From contig OY970075.1 in assembly GCA_963705385.1 (NCBI GenBank), positions 1 through 64,000 on the forward strand: DNA of 64,000 nucleotides. Direction: 5' to 3'. Positions 54,642 to 64,000 of this stretch are shown here, in pieces. A model generated the notes under the pieces. That model worked only from the letters and a program-made list of their open reading frames with translations. It did no database searches and was not told the origin of the DNA. The DNA is from MFD02979-c5 sp963705385 (GTDB lineage: Bacteria; Bacteroidota; Bacteroidia; Cytophagales; Amoebophilaceae). Made by a program: the position numbers and the translations under genes. Position 1 is the stretch's first letter. Each line of letters starts with the position of its first letter.

Positions 54642-55945
54642 GTTCGTTTATAATTCATGGAGGCAAGCAACTCAAGGGTACAATCAAGCCACAAGGCGCA
54701 AAAAATGAAGCCTTACAAACAATGTGCGCTACCCTACTTACTTCTTCTCCAGTTACCATACACAATGTTCCTGATATACTTGACATCCAGCGGATGGTAG
54801 CAATGTTGAAAGTGCTAGGGGTGCAAGTAACAAATTCTGATCAAGGAACTTATCATTTTGATGCTTCACAGGTTGACCTCGCTGCTGTAGATACCGAAGC
54901 GCTCAAAGAGCATGCTAGCAAGATTAGAGGCTCTATGATGGTTTTAGGCCCGCTGTTAGCCCGCTTCGGCAAGGTCAAACTTCCCAAGCCAGGAGGAGAT
55001 AAGATAGGCAGAAGAAGGCTTGATACGCATTTTTTGGGTATGACCAAGCTAGGAGCTGCCTTTGATTATGATGAACAAGAGGAAATTTATACAGTAGAGG
55101 CCAAAGAGCTGAAGGGCTGCTATATTTTACTGGATGAGGCTTCTGTGACTGGTACTGCCAATATTATTATGGCAGCTAGTTTGGCCAAAGGTACTACTAC
55201 AATTTACAATGCTGCTTGCGAGCCATACATTCAACAGCTCTGCAAGATGCTGGTGCAGATGGGTGCCCAAATAGAAGGTATAAGCTCTAACCTACTGACC
55301 ATACACGGCGTCCGTGAGTTGAAAGGTACCACACACACCCTTTTGCCTGACATGATTGAGATTGGAAGTTTTATTGGTCTAGCAGCCATAACCATGGCTG
55401 ATTTGACGATCAAAAATGCGCATGTTGAGCACCTAGAACCGATCATAGAACGATTCAAAAGATTAAGTATCGAGCCAGAGATAGTGGAGGATGACATTAT
55501 CATACGGCCTCAGGAACACTACGAAATAAAAAAAGACCTCAACGACTCCCTGCTTACTATTACTGATGCTGTCTGGCCAGGCTTTCCCCCAGACCTGCTG
55601 AGCATCCTACTCGTTGTAGCTACCCAAGCCAAAGGCACAGTACTGATTCGTCAAAAAATGTTTGAAAGTCGCCTGTTTTTTGTAGACAAGCTCATTGAGA
55701 TGGGAGCACAACTGGTGCTGTGCGATCCACATCGAGCTGCCGTAATAGGAATTAACCGGGCCTACCCACTTCGCGGCATTAACATGACCTCTCCTGATAT
55801 CAGAGCAGGCATTGCCCTTTTAATTGCTGCGCTCTCTGCCCAAGGTACTAGCACCATTGACAATATCGGCCAGATTGATCGAGGCTATGAAAACATTGAT
55901 GCACGGCTCAGGACTTTGGGGGCTGCAATTGAAAGGGTCGATTAG
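54638..55945 (+). CDS. murA: UDP-N-acetylglucosamine 1-carboxyvinyltransferase
   Basis: This is a 435-residue MurA, the first committed enzyme of peptidoglycan synthesis, which transfers enolpyruvate to UDP-GlcNAc. Family landmarks include KPQGAKNEALQ and ITDAVWPGFPPDLLSILLV. The catalytic loop reads PKPGGDKIGRRRLD, with Asp (D121) where E. coli has Cys115, the residue fosfomycin attacks. Asp in this position is known from other bacteria and gives insensitivity to fosfomycin. Confidence 0.95.
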   Translation: MSSFIIHGGKQLKGTIKPQGAKNEALQTMCATLLTSSPVTIHNVPDILDIQRMVAMLKVLGVQVTNSDQGTYHFDASQVDLAAVDTEALKEHASKIRGSMMVLGPLLARFGKVKLPKPGGDKIGRRRLDTHFLGMTKLGAAFDYDEQEEIYTVEAKELKGCYILLDEASVTGTANIIMAASLAKGTTTIYNAACEPYIQQLCKMLVQMGAQIEGISSNLLTIHGVRELKGTTHTLLPDMIEIGSFIGLAAITMADLTIKNAHVEHLEPIIERFKRLSIEPEIVEDDIIIRPQEHYEIKKDLNDSLLTITDAVWPGFPPDLLSILLVVATQAKGTVLIRQKMFESRLFFVDKLIEMGAQLVLCDPHRAAVIGINRAYPLRGINMTSPDIRAGIALLIAALSAQGTSTIDNIGQIDRGYENIDARLRTLGAAIERVD

Positions 55946-56145
55946 ACGATGTGAATTAAGGATGAACTGATAAAAGCAAGTTGAAGCTTTTTCCTCTTTG
56001 CATAAAGAGATAATTTAATGGACGAAGAGGTAGCCTTGCACTATCCAATTTGCAAACATTTGAACGCATAAACATACGCTATTTGTATTACAATGCCCTA
56101 TAATTATCCAAACGCATGCACAAAAATTTTTATTGCAGCTTTTTA

Positions 56146-56169
56146 AAGTTAGCACCCAAGGGCTAACTT
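56146..56169. terminator. Hairpin in the murA-dnaA gap
   Basis: AAGTTAGC and GCTAACTT pair around an 8-nt loop. It lies about 200 bp after murA and 135 bp before dnaA and may end the murA transcript. The rest of this 359-bp gap is A+T-rich and shows no canonical TTATCCACA DnaA box. Confidence 0.4.
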
Positions 56170-56304
56170 GCAGGGCCTTAGCTATAGAGAGCAAACCCAC
56201 TAGCATACCTTCTCATAAGGATATTTTTTCTAGTGAAAGCCATAGCGTACTCATTACCTCCATTGGGTAGCCTTGACACCATCAACCACTAAAGTTAAAG
56301 AAGC

Positions 56305-57726
56305 ATGCGCAATGACTGTCAGGTAGTTTGGGCCAATTGTCTTCAGTTCATTCAAGAGCAGGTCAGTGAGCAAAGCTTTAAGACGTGGTTTCGGCCTATT
56401 GTCCCTAAAAAATTAGAGAACAATACCTTGACCATCCAGGTCCCTAGTCAGTTCTTTTACGAGTGGCTTGAAGAGCACTATCTCTCTTTATTGCGACAAG
56501 TCATCGATCAATCGCTAGGTCCCCAAGGGAAGTTAGAATACTCCGTCATTATTGATAAAGGGGAAGCGCGCCAAAAACCTTTTACCATTCAGTTGCCTGC
56601 CCATCAGCACCAAGCTCGGCAACCTGTTGCTGAGCACGATCTTAAAAACCCTTTTACAATTAAGTTTCTGAGAGAGGCTAGCCAGGCCCCTTACCTCAAC
56701 CCCAATTATACCTTTGATGGTTTCATAGAGGGCGATTACAATCGGCTTGCCAAGTCTGCTGCGCAGGCTGTGGCCAAGAAGCCGGGGGGAACCTCTTTTA
56801 ATCCTTTGATGATCTATGGCGGTGTAGGCCTAGGAAAAACACATGTAGTACAAGCATTAGGCAATGAGCTGAAAGCCAACTTTGCTGATAAATTTGTCCT
56901 TTACGTTTCCTCAGAGCGGTTCACTACGCAGTTTATAGAGGCACTACGTAACAATAGCCTCCAAGACTTCTCTCATTTTTACTTAAAGGCTGACTTACTC
57001 ATCCTCGATGACGTGCAGTTTTTGGCAGGTAAAGAAAAAACCCAGGAAATATTTTTCCACATCTTCAACCACCTGCACCAGACAGGCAAACAAATCGTCA
57101 TGACCAGCGATCGTTCTCCACGTGAGCTCAAAGGCTTGCAAGAGCGACTGCTCTCTCGGTTCAAATGGGGCCTGACTGCTGACCTACAACAACCTGATTT
57201 TGAGACAAGGGTAGCTATCATTCAGACTAAGCTGACTGCAGATGGGTTGTACCTGGCAGATGAGCTTATTCAATACATCGCCCACAGCGTAGATACAAAC
57301 ATAAGGGAGCTAGAAGGCGTGCTTATTTCTTTGGTAGCCCATGCTTCTTTAAACAAACAGGAAATAGACCTTGAGCTCACCAAACAGGTCTTAAAGAATA
57401 TTGTACAAGAAATTCATACTGAAGTCAATGTCGACTACTTGCAAAAGACTGTTGCTGGACACTATAAGATTCCTTTAGAGCAGCTCAAAAGCAAATCTAG
57501 AAAGAGAGAAATAGTTACTGCCAGACAAGTGGCTATGTATCTGGCCAAAAAGCATACCAACCATTCTTTAAAGTCGATCGGCCATTACTTTGGTGGCAGA
57601 GACCACAGCACAGTTATCCATGCATTACAGGTAGTGAACAACCTGCTCGACACAGATCAGCCTTTCCGGCTATCTTTCGAAGACTTGCAGCAAAAGATTA
57701 AGCTCAGCCCTTCAGGTATTGTGTGA
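56305..57726 (+). CDS. dnaA: Chromosomal replication initiator protein DnaA
   Basis: This is a 473-residue DnaA: domain I (FIQEQVSEQSFKTWFRPI), AAA+ domain with Walker A GGVGLGKTHV (about 172) and Walker B LLILDDVQFLAGKEKTQEIF, and DNA-binding domain IV with GGRDHSTVIHA (about 430). It opens the origin at replication start. I see no DnaA-box cluster beside it, so the origin probably lies elsewhere. Confidence 0.97.
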   Translation: MRNDCQVVWANCLQFIQEQVSEQSFKTWFRPIVPKKLENNTLTIQVPSQFFYEWLEEHYLSLLRQVIDQSLGPQGKLEYSVIIDKGEARQKPFTIQLPAHQHQARQPVAEHDLKNPFTIKFLREASQAPYLNPNYTFDGFIEGDYNRLAKSAAQAVAKKPGGTSFNPLMIYGGVGLGKTHVVQALGNELKANFADKFVLYVSSERFTTQFIEALRNNSLQDFSHFYLKADLLILDDVQFLAGKEKTQEIFFHIFNHLHQTGKQIVMTSDRSPRELKGLQERLLSRFKWGLTADLQQPDFETRVAIIQTKLTADGLYLADELIQYIAHSVDTNIRELEGVLISLVAHASLNKQEIDLELTKQVLKNIVQEIHTEVNVDYLQKTVAGHYKIPLEQLKSKSRKREIVTARQVAMYLAKKHTNHSLKSIGHYFGGRDHSTVIHALQVVNNLLDTDQPFRLSFEDLQQKIKLSPSGIV

Positions 57727-57845
57727 TCGGCTTGAGCGATAAAAGTAAAATTAGATGCTAGAAATAAAGGAATTATAAAGTATAGCGGTAGTGAGGTCAG
57801 CTGTTCAGTGGACAAATAGCTTAACCAATCAACAAACCAGTAAAA

Positions 57846-59357
57846 ATGAAAGCATTGTTAAGCAGACCCCTAGCATCCTGGATAGTAGGCAGGCAAAAGC
57901 AGTGGGCTGCAAGGCCGGCTGTTACGCAGCAAACTGTCTTCAGCAAGCTCATACAGCAGGCCAAGGATACACGCTTTGGTCGGGAGCATCATTTTAGCGA
58001 CATTCAGACATACGAAGATTTCAAAAGCAATGTTCCGGTCAGAGATTATGAGGGCTTAGCACCTTACATCGACAAGGTTAAGACAGGAGAAAAAGATGTA
58101 CTGTGGCCAGGCCGGCCAATGTACTGGGCCAAGACTTCGGGCACGACCTCAGGCAGCAAATACATTCCAATTACCCAAGCTTCGCTGTCCCACCACATAG
58201 CTTCAGCCCGCAATGCCTTACTTAGCTATATCCATGAAACCGGGAAAGCTGATTTCTTAAGAGGGGATATGATTTTTTTGTCAGGCAGTCCGCAGCTGGA
58301 TGATATGGCAGGCATCCCTACCGGTAGGCTATCAGGGATTGTAAACCACCATGTGCCTGCTTATTTGCGGCACAACCAGCGACCCAGTTATGCCACCAAC
58401 TGTATAGAAGACTGGGAGCACAAGCTGGATGCCATTATTGAAGAGACTTTGCAGGCCAAGATGACTTTGATCTCTGGAATTCCCCCTTGGGTACAGATGT
58501 ATTTTGATAAGCTCAAGCAATGGACAGCACAACAGATTAAAGACCTCTTCCCAAACTTCTCATTGCTTGTACATGGCGGGGTCAACTTTGCACCCTATCG
58601 CACTAAGCTTTTTGATACTATAGGAAAACCCATTGATACCATTGAAACATATCCAGCTTCAGAAGGGTTTATTGCCTTCCAGGATTCACAGTACGTAGAG
58701 GGACTTTTGTTACAGCTCAACAGCGACATTTTTTTTGAGTTTATTCCTGCTAGCCAATACGCTACCAAAAATTTTAGTAGGTTGTGGGTGGAGGAGGTAG
58801 AGTTATGGGTTGATTATGCCCTTGTCCTGAGCAGCAATGCAGGGCTTTGGGCCTATTCCTTAGGCGATACCGTCAAATTTGTGTCCAAAGACCCTTACAG
58901 GATCGTAGTGACAGGCCGTATCAATCATTTTACTTCTGCATTTGGTGAGCATGTAATTGCTGAGGAAGTAGACAAGGCCATGCAACATGCTTTAAGTAAG
59001 CATCCGGAAGTTGTGCTGACAGAATTTACAGTGGCTCCGCATGTGAGCCAACAAGAAGGAGAGGCTTCTTACCATGAATGGTTGGTTGAATTTGCACATC
59101 CTCCTCAGGATACCAAAAGGTTTTCCCATGATTTGGAACAGGAAATACGCCGCCTGAATGCTTATTATGACGACTTAATCCAAGGGAAAACCTTGCAACA
59201 ACTTCGAGTGACACAGCTAGATAGGGGAGCTTTTCAGCAATACATGCGTTCACAAGACAAACTAGGAGGACAAAACAAAGTAGTACGCTTAGCCAACAAT
59301 CGGTCAGTAGCAGATGCACTGCTTCCCTATAAGCTAAAGGCTTCTTGCAAAGCATAA
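57846..59357 (+). CDS. GH3 auxin-responsive-promoter family protein
   Basis: This 503-residue member of the acyl-adenylate-forming GH3 family has the phosphate-binding loop YWAKTSGTTSGSKYIP and a central IETYPASEGFIAFQD segment. Plant GH3 enzymes conjugate amino acids to acyl acids such as auxin; Bacteroidota members are common but their substrates are unknown. It precedes rseP, whose proper start lies about 80 bp downstream. Confidence 0.88.
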   Translation: MKALLSRPLASWIVGRQKQWAARPAVTQQTVFSKLIQQAKDTRFGREHHFSDIQTYEDFKSNVPVRDYEGLAPYIDKVKTGEKDVLWPGRPMYWAKTSGTTSGSKYIPITQASLSHHIASARNALLSYIHETGKADFLRGDMIFLSGSPQLDDMAGIPTGRLSGIVNHHVPAYLRHNQRPSYATNCIEDWEHKLDAIIEETLQAKMTLISGIPPWVQMYFDKLKQWTAQQIKDLFPNFSLLVHGGVNFAPYRTKLFDTIGKPIDTIETYPASEGFIAFQDSQYVEGLLLQLNSDIFFEFIPASQYATKNFSRLWVEEVELWVDYALVLSSNAGLWAYSLGDTVKFVSKDPYRIVVTGRINHFTSAFGEHVIAEEVDKAMQHALSKHPEVVLTEFTVAPHVSQQEGEASYHEWLVEFAHPPQDTKRFSHDLEQEIRRLNAYYDDLIQGKTLQQLRVTQLDRGAFQQYMRSQDKLGGQNKVVRLANNRSVADALLPYKLKASCKA

Positions 59358-59437
59358 AAAGTACAATACTGCTTGCAAAGCATGCATACTCAACAACAAC
59401 TTGTAGCCACCTACGTGGCTACCTCAGCAAAAAATAT

Positions 59438-60751
59438 ATGGGAACTTTGGTGATGATCGCCCAATTCTTGTTAGGGCTGTTAATTATAGTTGGCTTACAC
59501 GAGCTAGGACACATGCTCTTTGCCAAGGCTTTTGGCATGCGTGTAGAAAGCTATTCCATTGGTTTTCCACCCAAAATTTTTCGGCTTCAATGGGGCGAAA
59601 CTGAGTACGCCATTGGTGCAATACCACTAGGTGGAGCAGTAAAAATTGCAGGCATGATGGATGAATCGCTTGATACCCAAAGTTTGAGCAACACCCCTCA
59701 GCCTTGGGAGTTCAGGGCTAAGCCAGCTTGGCAGCGCCTCATAGTCATGCTAGGAGGTATCTTATTCAACGTTATAAGCGGTCTCATCATTTACATAGCA
59801 CTTGCCTTTTCATTGGGCGATACCTACCTATCTAAAGAAGAAGCCAACAAGCATGGCATAGTACCTAATGCCTTAGGCTATAGCTTAGGCTTTCGAGAAG
59901 GAGATCAGATTATCAACATTATTGGCCATGACTTTGAAAAATTCTCAGATGTGCTGAAGCCTTGCATACTGCTAACAAAAGGTGGCTATTACACAGTCCT
60001 GAGAGATAGTCAAGAGGTACGTATTGATATTCCGGCTAACTTTATAGAAAAGTTGTCAGCCCTCAAGGAGCAGAGTAGCTTCATAGCGCCTAGAATGCCT
60101 TTCTCTGTAGAGCGCGTACAGAAAAAAAGTGGTGCTGCACAGGCTGGCCTGCAAAAAGGAGATCAGATCGTTGAAGTAGGGGATATAGCCACCCCTTACT
60201 TTCATCAGCTAACTAGTGCTCTAGAAGGCAATGCCGGCAAGGAGGTCACTATCAAATACATGAGAAATGGTGCAATACATCATGCCAAAGCTCAGGTGAG
60301 CGAAACAGGGAAGCTGGGCTTTCAAGTAAGCATCCTACTGGCTTATCAAAAGCAAAATTATGGGCTCATGCAGGCTATCAGCGTGGGCGCTTCAAAGGCT
60401 TTTGAGATCATTCGCATCAATTTGATTGGCCTAACTAAAATGCTTACCGGTAAAGTAGCTATTTCTAAGTCTTTGAGTGGCCCTATTGGAATCGCACAAA
60501 TATTTGGCAACCAGTTTAATTGGATTAACTTTTGGAGTATTACAGGTTTTTTATCTATGGTCCTGGCCTTTACCAACCTTTTGCCTATCCCCGCACTAGA
60601 CGGAGGGCATGCTCTATTCCTTTTGTACGAAATAATTACAGGTAGGCGATTCTCAGATAAATTTTTAGAGGTCACCCAAAAGGTTGGGATGGTGATTTTA
60701 CTCCTTTTGATTGGCTACGCTATCATTAACGATTTGTATAAGCTGCTTTAG
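59438..60751 (+). CDS. rseP: Site-2 protease RseP
   Basis: This is a 437-residue intramembrane metalloprotease of the M50 family. The active-site HELGH is in the first helix (about residue 20), PDZ-like domains follow, and the LDG motif is LLPIPALDGGH near the C-terminus. RseP cuts membrane-spanning anti-sigma factors and signal peptide remnants. I use the ATG at 59438, because a longer frame from 59345 overlaps the GH3-like gene and does not resemble the family. Confidence 0.93.
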   Translation: MGTLVMIAQFLLGLLIIVGLHELGHMLFAKAFGMRVESYSIGFPPKIFRLQWGETEYAIGAIPLGGAVKIAGMMDESLDTQSLSNTPQPWEFRAKPAWQRLIVMLGGILFNVISGLIIYIALAFSLGDTYLSKEEANKHGIVPNALGYSLGFREGDQIINIIGHDFEKFSDVLKPCILLTKGGYYTVLRDSQEVRIDIPANFIEKLSALKEQSSFIAPRMPFSVERVQKKSGAAQAGLQKGDQIVEVGDIATPYFHQLTSALEGNAGKEVTIKYMRNGAIHHAKAQVSETGKLGFQVSILLAYQKQNYGLMQAISVGASKAFEIIRINLIGLTKMLTGKVAISKSLSGPIGIAQIFGNQFNWINFWSITGFLSMVLAFTNLLPIPALDGGHALFLLYEIITGRRFSDKFLEVTQKVGMVILLLLIGYAIINDLYKLL

Positions 60752-60764
60752 CGATTAGCTATAT

Positions 60765-60792
60765 GCTTAGGTGTGTTACCTTATACCTAAGC
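60765..60792 (+). terminator. Hairpin after rseP
   Basis: GCTTAGGTGT and ATACCTAAGC pair (one G-U) around an 8-nt loop, 14 bp after the rseP stop. It probably ends the rseP transcript before lon, though no clear T run follows. Confidence 0.5.
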
Positions 60793-60871
60793 TTGCCCCA
60801 TTTTTGGCACATCAATTGCCTTGTAGTCACTAGATGGTATCTATCCGATAACATCCTAATTGCTAATAAGT

Positions 60872-63370
60872 ATGTATTTCAACAGCCCTTCAACTTTAAA
60901 TAGTACACTATTATCAGCTTTAGCCGGTGAGGTAAGTGGTGATACAATACAGCTGGTTGTAACAGAGGAAGATGACAAAGAGACAGGAGATCTGACCCTA
61001 GCAACGCTCCCTTTGCTCCCTCTTAACCAGGTCGTTCTATTCCCAGGCTTAATTATCCCGCTGACCTTAAGGTCACCAAACTATGTTCAGCTTGCCAAAA
61101 AGATCTATGAGAAAGATGGGTTACTGGGCGTAGTAGCCCTAAAGCGCGCCAATGTAGAAGAGCCAGGAGCTAAAGATATTTTCCAGGTCGGAACAACTGC
61201 CAAAGTGCTCAAAGTCATTGTCTTCCCTGATGGTAACACTACTATTATTCTACAAGGCAAGCGGAGGTTTCAAATAGACAGGATCATTGCAGAGAAGCCA
61301 CACCTGCTTGCAAGTGTACATGTCTTAAGAAATAGAAACCTAAATGCAAAGAAAAGGGAAGCCAAGGCGCTGATGCATTCACTCAAGGAAGTGGCTAGTA
61401 AAATCCTGAGCATAAGTCCAGAAGTACCTTCTGAAGTACAAGTAGTGCTCAACAACATCAAGGACTCTGACTTTCTTATTTATTTCCTTTCGTCCAACAT
61501 CAGTGTGGATGTCCAACAAAAACAAAAGCTGTTGGCAGTCAACGACAGTACCAAACGCGCTAAGTTGTTATTAGAGTACTTGCTCAAGGCTCTGGAGTTT
61601 ACTCAACTCAAAAAAGAGATTCAGAGCAAAGTTCATACAGACCTTGACCAGTCCCAGCGGGACCAATACCTCAGGCACCAAATTAGGGTGTTGCAGGAAG
61701 AGCTAGGCGATGGTGAATTTGAAGAGCTAGAAGAGTTGCGCACAAGGAGCCAGCATAAGGAGTGGCCTGAAGAGGTTGCTACTTTCTTTAATAAAACCTT
61801 AGACAAGGCTGAACGGCTCAGTCCGCACAACCCAGACTATTCCACGCTTATCAACCATGCTGAGCTATTGGTGGAGCTGCCCTGGAATAGATTTACCAAA
61901 GACATCCTGGACCTAAAACAAGGAGAACGCATTCTGAACAAAGATCACTTTGGGCTAGAAAAAGTTAAAGAACGCATATTAGAGTACCTGGCTGTATTAA
62001 AGCGCAAGCAAGACATGAAAGGTCCTATTTTGTGCTTTTATGGGCCTCCAGGCGTGGGAAAAACATCTTTGTGCAAGTCCATTGCCAAGGCGCTTAACAG
62101 GAAGTACGTGAAAATGTCTTTAGGGGGTTTAAGCGATGAAGCTGAGATCAGGGGCCATAGAAAAACCTACATAGGTGCTATGCCAGGCAGGATTATCCAA
62201 AACATCAAAAAAGTACAGGCTTCTAATCCTGTCTTTGTATTGGATGAGATTGACAAGATCAGTGGTATGCGAGGAGATCCTGCAGCAGCACTGTTAGAAG
62301 TGTTAGATCCTGAGCAGAACAATGCATTTGTAGATAACTTCTTGGAGGTACCTTATGACCTCTCTAAAGTGTTGTTTATAGCTACTGCCAACACCCTTGA
62401 TACCATTCCGCTGGCTTTGAGAGACAGGATGGAGATTATTGAAATTAATGGCTATACCCTAGAGGAAAAGGTACAGATTGCGAAGAAACATCTGGTCTCT
62501 AAACAACGCAAAGCACACGGCCTCAAGGCCAGTGATGTGCGCATCTACGATAATGCTATTGCTAAAATTATTGAAGCATATACCCGAGAGTCTGGAGTCA
62601 GGGAATTAGAACGCAAGCTAGGCAGCGTGGCCCGAAAAGTAGCCAAAGCCATTACACTAGAAGAAGCTTATCCACAAAAAATTAAGAAGGAGGACGTAAC
62701 TAAGCTCCTAGGCATAGAATCCTTTGACCAGGAGGCCTACCAAAGCATTGCCCTACCAGGGGTAGCTATAGGCTTGGCCTGGACACCTGTAGGCGGTGAA
62801 ATCCTCTTTGTTGAAGCTACCTTGAGCAGAGGCAGAGGAAAATTGACCCTCTCAGGGCAACTAGGTGAGGTCATGAAGGAATCTGCAATGACAGCTTTGT
62901 CCTATCTCAAATCAAACGTAGATACCTTGAATATTGATTACCGTATTTTGAACCAGTACGATCTGCATGTCCATGTGCCAGCAGGAGCCGTACCCAAAGA
63001 TGGTCCTTCAGCAGGCATCACTTTGTTGACAGCATTGGCATCACTGTATACCCAACGCAAAGTAAAAAGCAGGTTGGCTATGACCGGAGAGATCACCTTA
63101 CGGGGTAAGGTGCTGCCCGTAGGAGGTATTAAAGAGAAAATTCTGGCAGCTAAACGGGTAGGTATCAAAGAGATTATCTTAAGTAAGGAGAACAGAAAAG
63201 ACATTCAGGAAATTCAAGCACACTATACCCGAGACTTGACCTTTCACTATGTAGACTATGCAGAAGAGGTGCTCAAGCAAGCCCTGCAGCCTCACAAAGT
63301 GAAAAATGCCAAGACATGGCAGAGTGTCAGCGAACAAGAAAATAAACGCATGGCTTATTTGAAATATTGA
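60872..63370 (+). CDS. lon: ATP-dependent protease Lon
   Basis: This is an 832-residue Lon (from the ATG at 60872; a TTG lies 12 bp upstream): N-terminal substrate-binding domain, coiled coil, AAA+ module with Walker A GPPGVGKTS (about 390) and Walker B VFVLDEIDKI, and the peptidase domain with catalytic Ser in KDGPSAGITLL (about 712) and Lys in GGIKEKILAA. It degrades damaged and regulatory proteins in the cytoplasm. Confidence 0.96.
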   Translation: MYFNSPSTLNSTLLSALAGEVSGDTIQLVVTEEDDKETGDLTLATLPLLPLNQVVLFPGLIIPLTLRSPNYVQLAKKIYEKDGLLGVVALKRANVEEPGAKDIFQVGTTAKVLKVIVFPDGNTTIILQGKRRFQIDRIIAEKPHLLASVHVLRNRNLNAKKREAKALMHSLKEVASKILSISPEVPSEVQVVLNNIKDSDFLIYFLSSNISVDVQQKQKLLAVNDSTKRAKLLLEYLLKALEFTQLKKEIQSKVHTDLDQSQRDQYLRHQIRVLQEELGDGEFEELEELRTRSQHKEWPEEVATFFNKTLDKAERLSPHNPDYSTLINHAELLVELPWNRFTKDILDLKQGERILNKDHFGLEKVKERILEYLAVLKRKQDMKGPILCFYGPPGVGKTSLCKSIAKALNRKYVKMSLGGLSDEAEIRGHRKTYIGAMPGRIIQNIKKVQASNPVFVLDEIDKISGMRGDPAAALLEVLDPEQNNAFVDNFLEVPYDLSKVLFIATANTLDTIPLALRDRMEIIEINGYTLEEKVQIAKKHLVSKQRKAHGLKASDVRIYDNAIAKIIEAYTRESGVRELERKLGSVARKVAKAITLEEAYPQKIKKEDVTKLLGIESFDQEAYQSIALPGVAIGLAWTPVGGEILFVEATLSRGRGKLTLSGQLGEVMKESAMTALSYLKSNVDTLNIDYRILNQYDLHVHVPAGAVPKDGPSAGITLLTALASLYTQRKVKSRLAMTGEITLRGKVLPVGGIKEKILAAKRVGIKEIILSKENRKDIQEIQAHYTRDLTFHYVDYAEEVLKQALQPHKVKNAKTWQSVSEQENKRMAYLKY

Positions 63371-63380
63371 TTAGGCATTA

Positions 63381-63530
63381 ATGGGTAGAAAACCCTTGGC
63401 TGGTACAAAAGTGTATTTTGAAGAGACATGGAGCATAACAGCGGAAAAATTTGGAGATGGCAGCTTTCAAATCCGAGAAAAATACCGCGCTGTTGAGCGG
63501 TTTTCAGCTTACGCCTCCCTTCTACAATAA
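63381..63530 (+). CDS. Small open frame between lon and pth
   Basis: This 49-codon frame begins ATG at 63381, starts MGRKPLAGTKVYFEET and ends 11 bp before pth. I do not recognise it. It could be a short real gene or a remnant. Confidence 0.3.
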   Translation: MGRKPLAGTKVYFEETWSITAEKFGDGSFQIREKYRAVERFSAYASLLQ

Positions 63531-63541
63531 TTTATCACTCA

Positions 63542-64000
63542 GTGAAGTATCTTATTATTGGTCTAGGAAATATAGGCGCTGAATATGCGCTTACACGCCA
63601 TAATATTGGCTTTATGGTGCTAGCACAGCTTGCCAAAGAGCACGAAGCAACCTTTCAAACAGACCGGCTGGCTACTATTGCTTCTTGCAAATACCGAGGC
63701 CGAACACTCTGCCTGATCAAGCCTACTACCTATATGAACCATAGCGGCCGGGCAGTAAGCTATTGGCTTAACAAACTAAAAATTCCTGTAGCACAGAGCT
63801 TGGTTGTCGTAGATGATGTAGCCCTACCTTTTGGCAAGCTGAGAATACGCGCCCAAGGTGCCAGCGCTGGGCATAATGGCCTGAAGAGTGTAGAAGCAAG
63901 TTTGGGTACCCAAACCTATCCACGGCTGCGCATAGGCATAGGCGATGCTTTTCCCAAAGGGCACCAGGCTGAGTATGTACTAAGCAGATTCCATGAAAAA
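63542..64000 (+). CDS. pth: Peptidyl-tRNA hydrolase, cut by the window end
   Basis: The first 153 codons of Pth are present, from a GTG at 63542 to the end of the window. Landmarks are IIGLGNIGAEYALTRHNIGF (with the catalytic His), KPTTYMNHSGRAV, VVDDVALPFGKLRI and GASAGHNGLKS. Pth releases tRNA from peptidyl-tRNA that drops off ribosomes. The rest of the gene lies beyond the window. Confidence 0.95.
   Translation, partial: MKYLIIGLGNIGAEYALTRHNIGFMVLAQLAKEHEATFQTDRLATIASCKYRGRTLCLIKPTTYMNHSGRAVSYWLNKLKIPVAQSLVVVDDVALPFGKLRIRAQGASAGHNGLKSVEASLGTQTYPRLRIGIGDAFPKGHQAEYVLSRFHEK

Noticed and set aside
55946..56304. Replication origin beside dnaA
   Set aside because: No cluster of TTATCCACA-type boxes was found here; single partial matches are expected by chance.
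62667..62675. TTATCCACA match inside lon
   Set aside because: It is a single coding-region match to a DnaA box without any cluster.

Overview
The window looks like the chromosome of a reduced, host-associated Bacteroidota bacterium, most likely from the Amoebophilaceae (the Amoebophilus/Cardinium group of amoeba and arthropod symbionts). Three things point there. Bacteroidota-type neighbourhoods are present (ftsH-rsfS/birA, DUF4290-murA, cdaA opposite DUF1599-DoxX, tatA-gatA, GH3-like protein-rseP-lon-pth). There are large lipoproteins built from TPR, ankyrin and NB-ARC domains. Pseudogenes and Rpn-type PD-(D/E)XK transposase-like genes are common. The genus is inferred from content and style, not from any rRNA in the window; I found no rRNA, tRNA or CRISPR array.

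Region 1 (1-15.6 kb, accessory, almost all minus strand). Four near-identical Rpn-family genes stand in direct tandem repeat, each about 1.15 kb apart with its spacer. Next comes a decayed TPR/ankyrin tail, then a 2166-residue TPR/ankyrin lipoprotein gene containing 19 near-identical 126-bp repeats, then an 1176-residue lipoprotein that joins a class-3-lipase-like domain to an NB-ARC (STAND) ATPase. The two big proteins share a nearly identical 240-residue export leader and may be two halves of one NLR-like protein.

Region 2 (15.8-27.7 kb, housekeeping). It holds atpZ-like, bactofilin, M23 peptidase, ftsH, rsfS, birA, aspS, a short GT5 glycogen-synthase-like protein, gltX and an ABC exporter.

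Region 3 (27.7-32.0 kb, visibly A+T-richer island). A broken ISKra4-like transposase lies next to two genes with export signals: a P-loop nucleoside-kinase-like protein and a Nudix-thymidine phosphorylase fusion. This pair of exported nucleotide-metabolism enzymes is the most unusual part of the window.

Region 4 (32.1-64 kb, mostly housekeeping with scattered fossils). It holds a PiT-like transporter, glmS, a NamZ-like glycosidase (DUF1343), a LolE-like permease, an SbtA-like permease, gatA, tatA, pdhB, cdaA, DUF1599, a DoxX-like protein, a PpiD-like chaperone, uvrD/pcrA, DUF4290, murA, dnaA, a GH3-like protein, rseP, lon and the start of pth. Between them lie a broken DUF2797 gene, an ankyrin fossil, a broken PI3/4-kinase-like gene and a DUF559 endonuclease that is probably a remnant, with a short dispersed repeat. 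The genes for cell wall (murA, glmS, namZ, bactofilin, M23), envelope proteolysis (ftsH, rseP, lon) and c-di-AMP synthesis suggest a lineage that still maintains some peptidoglycan.
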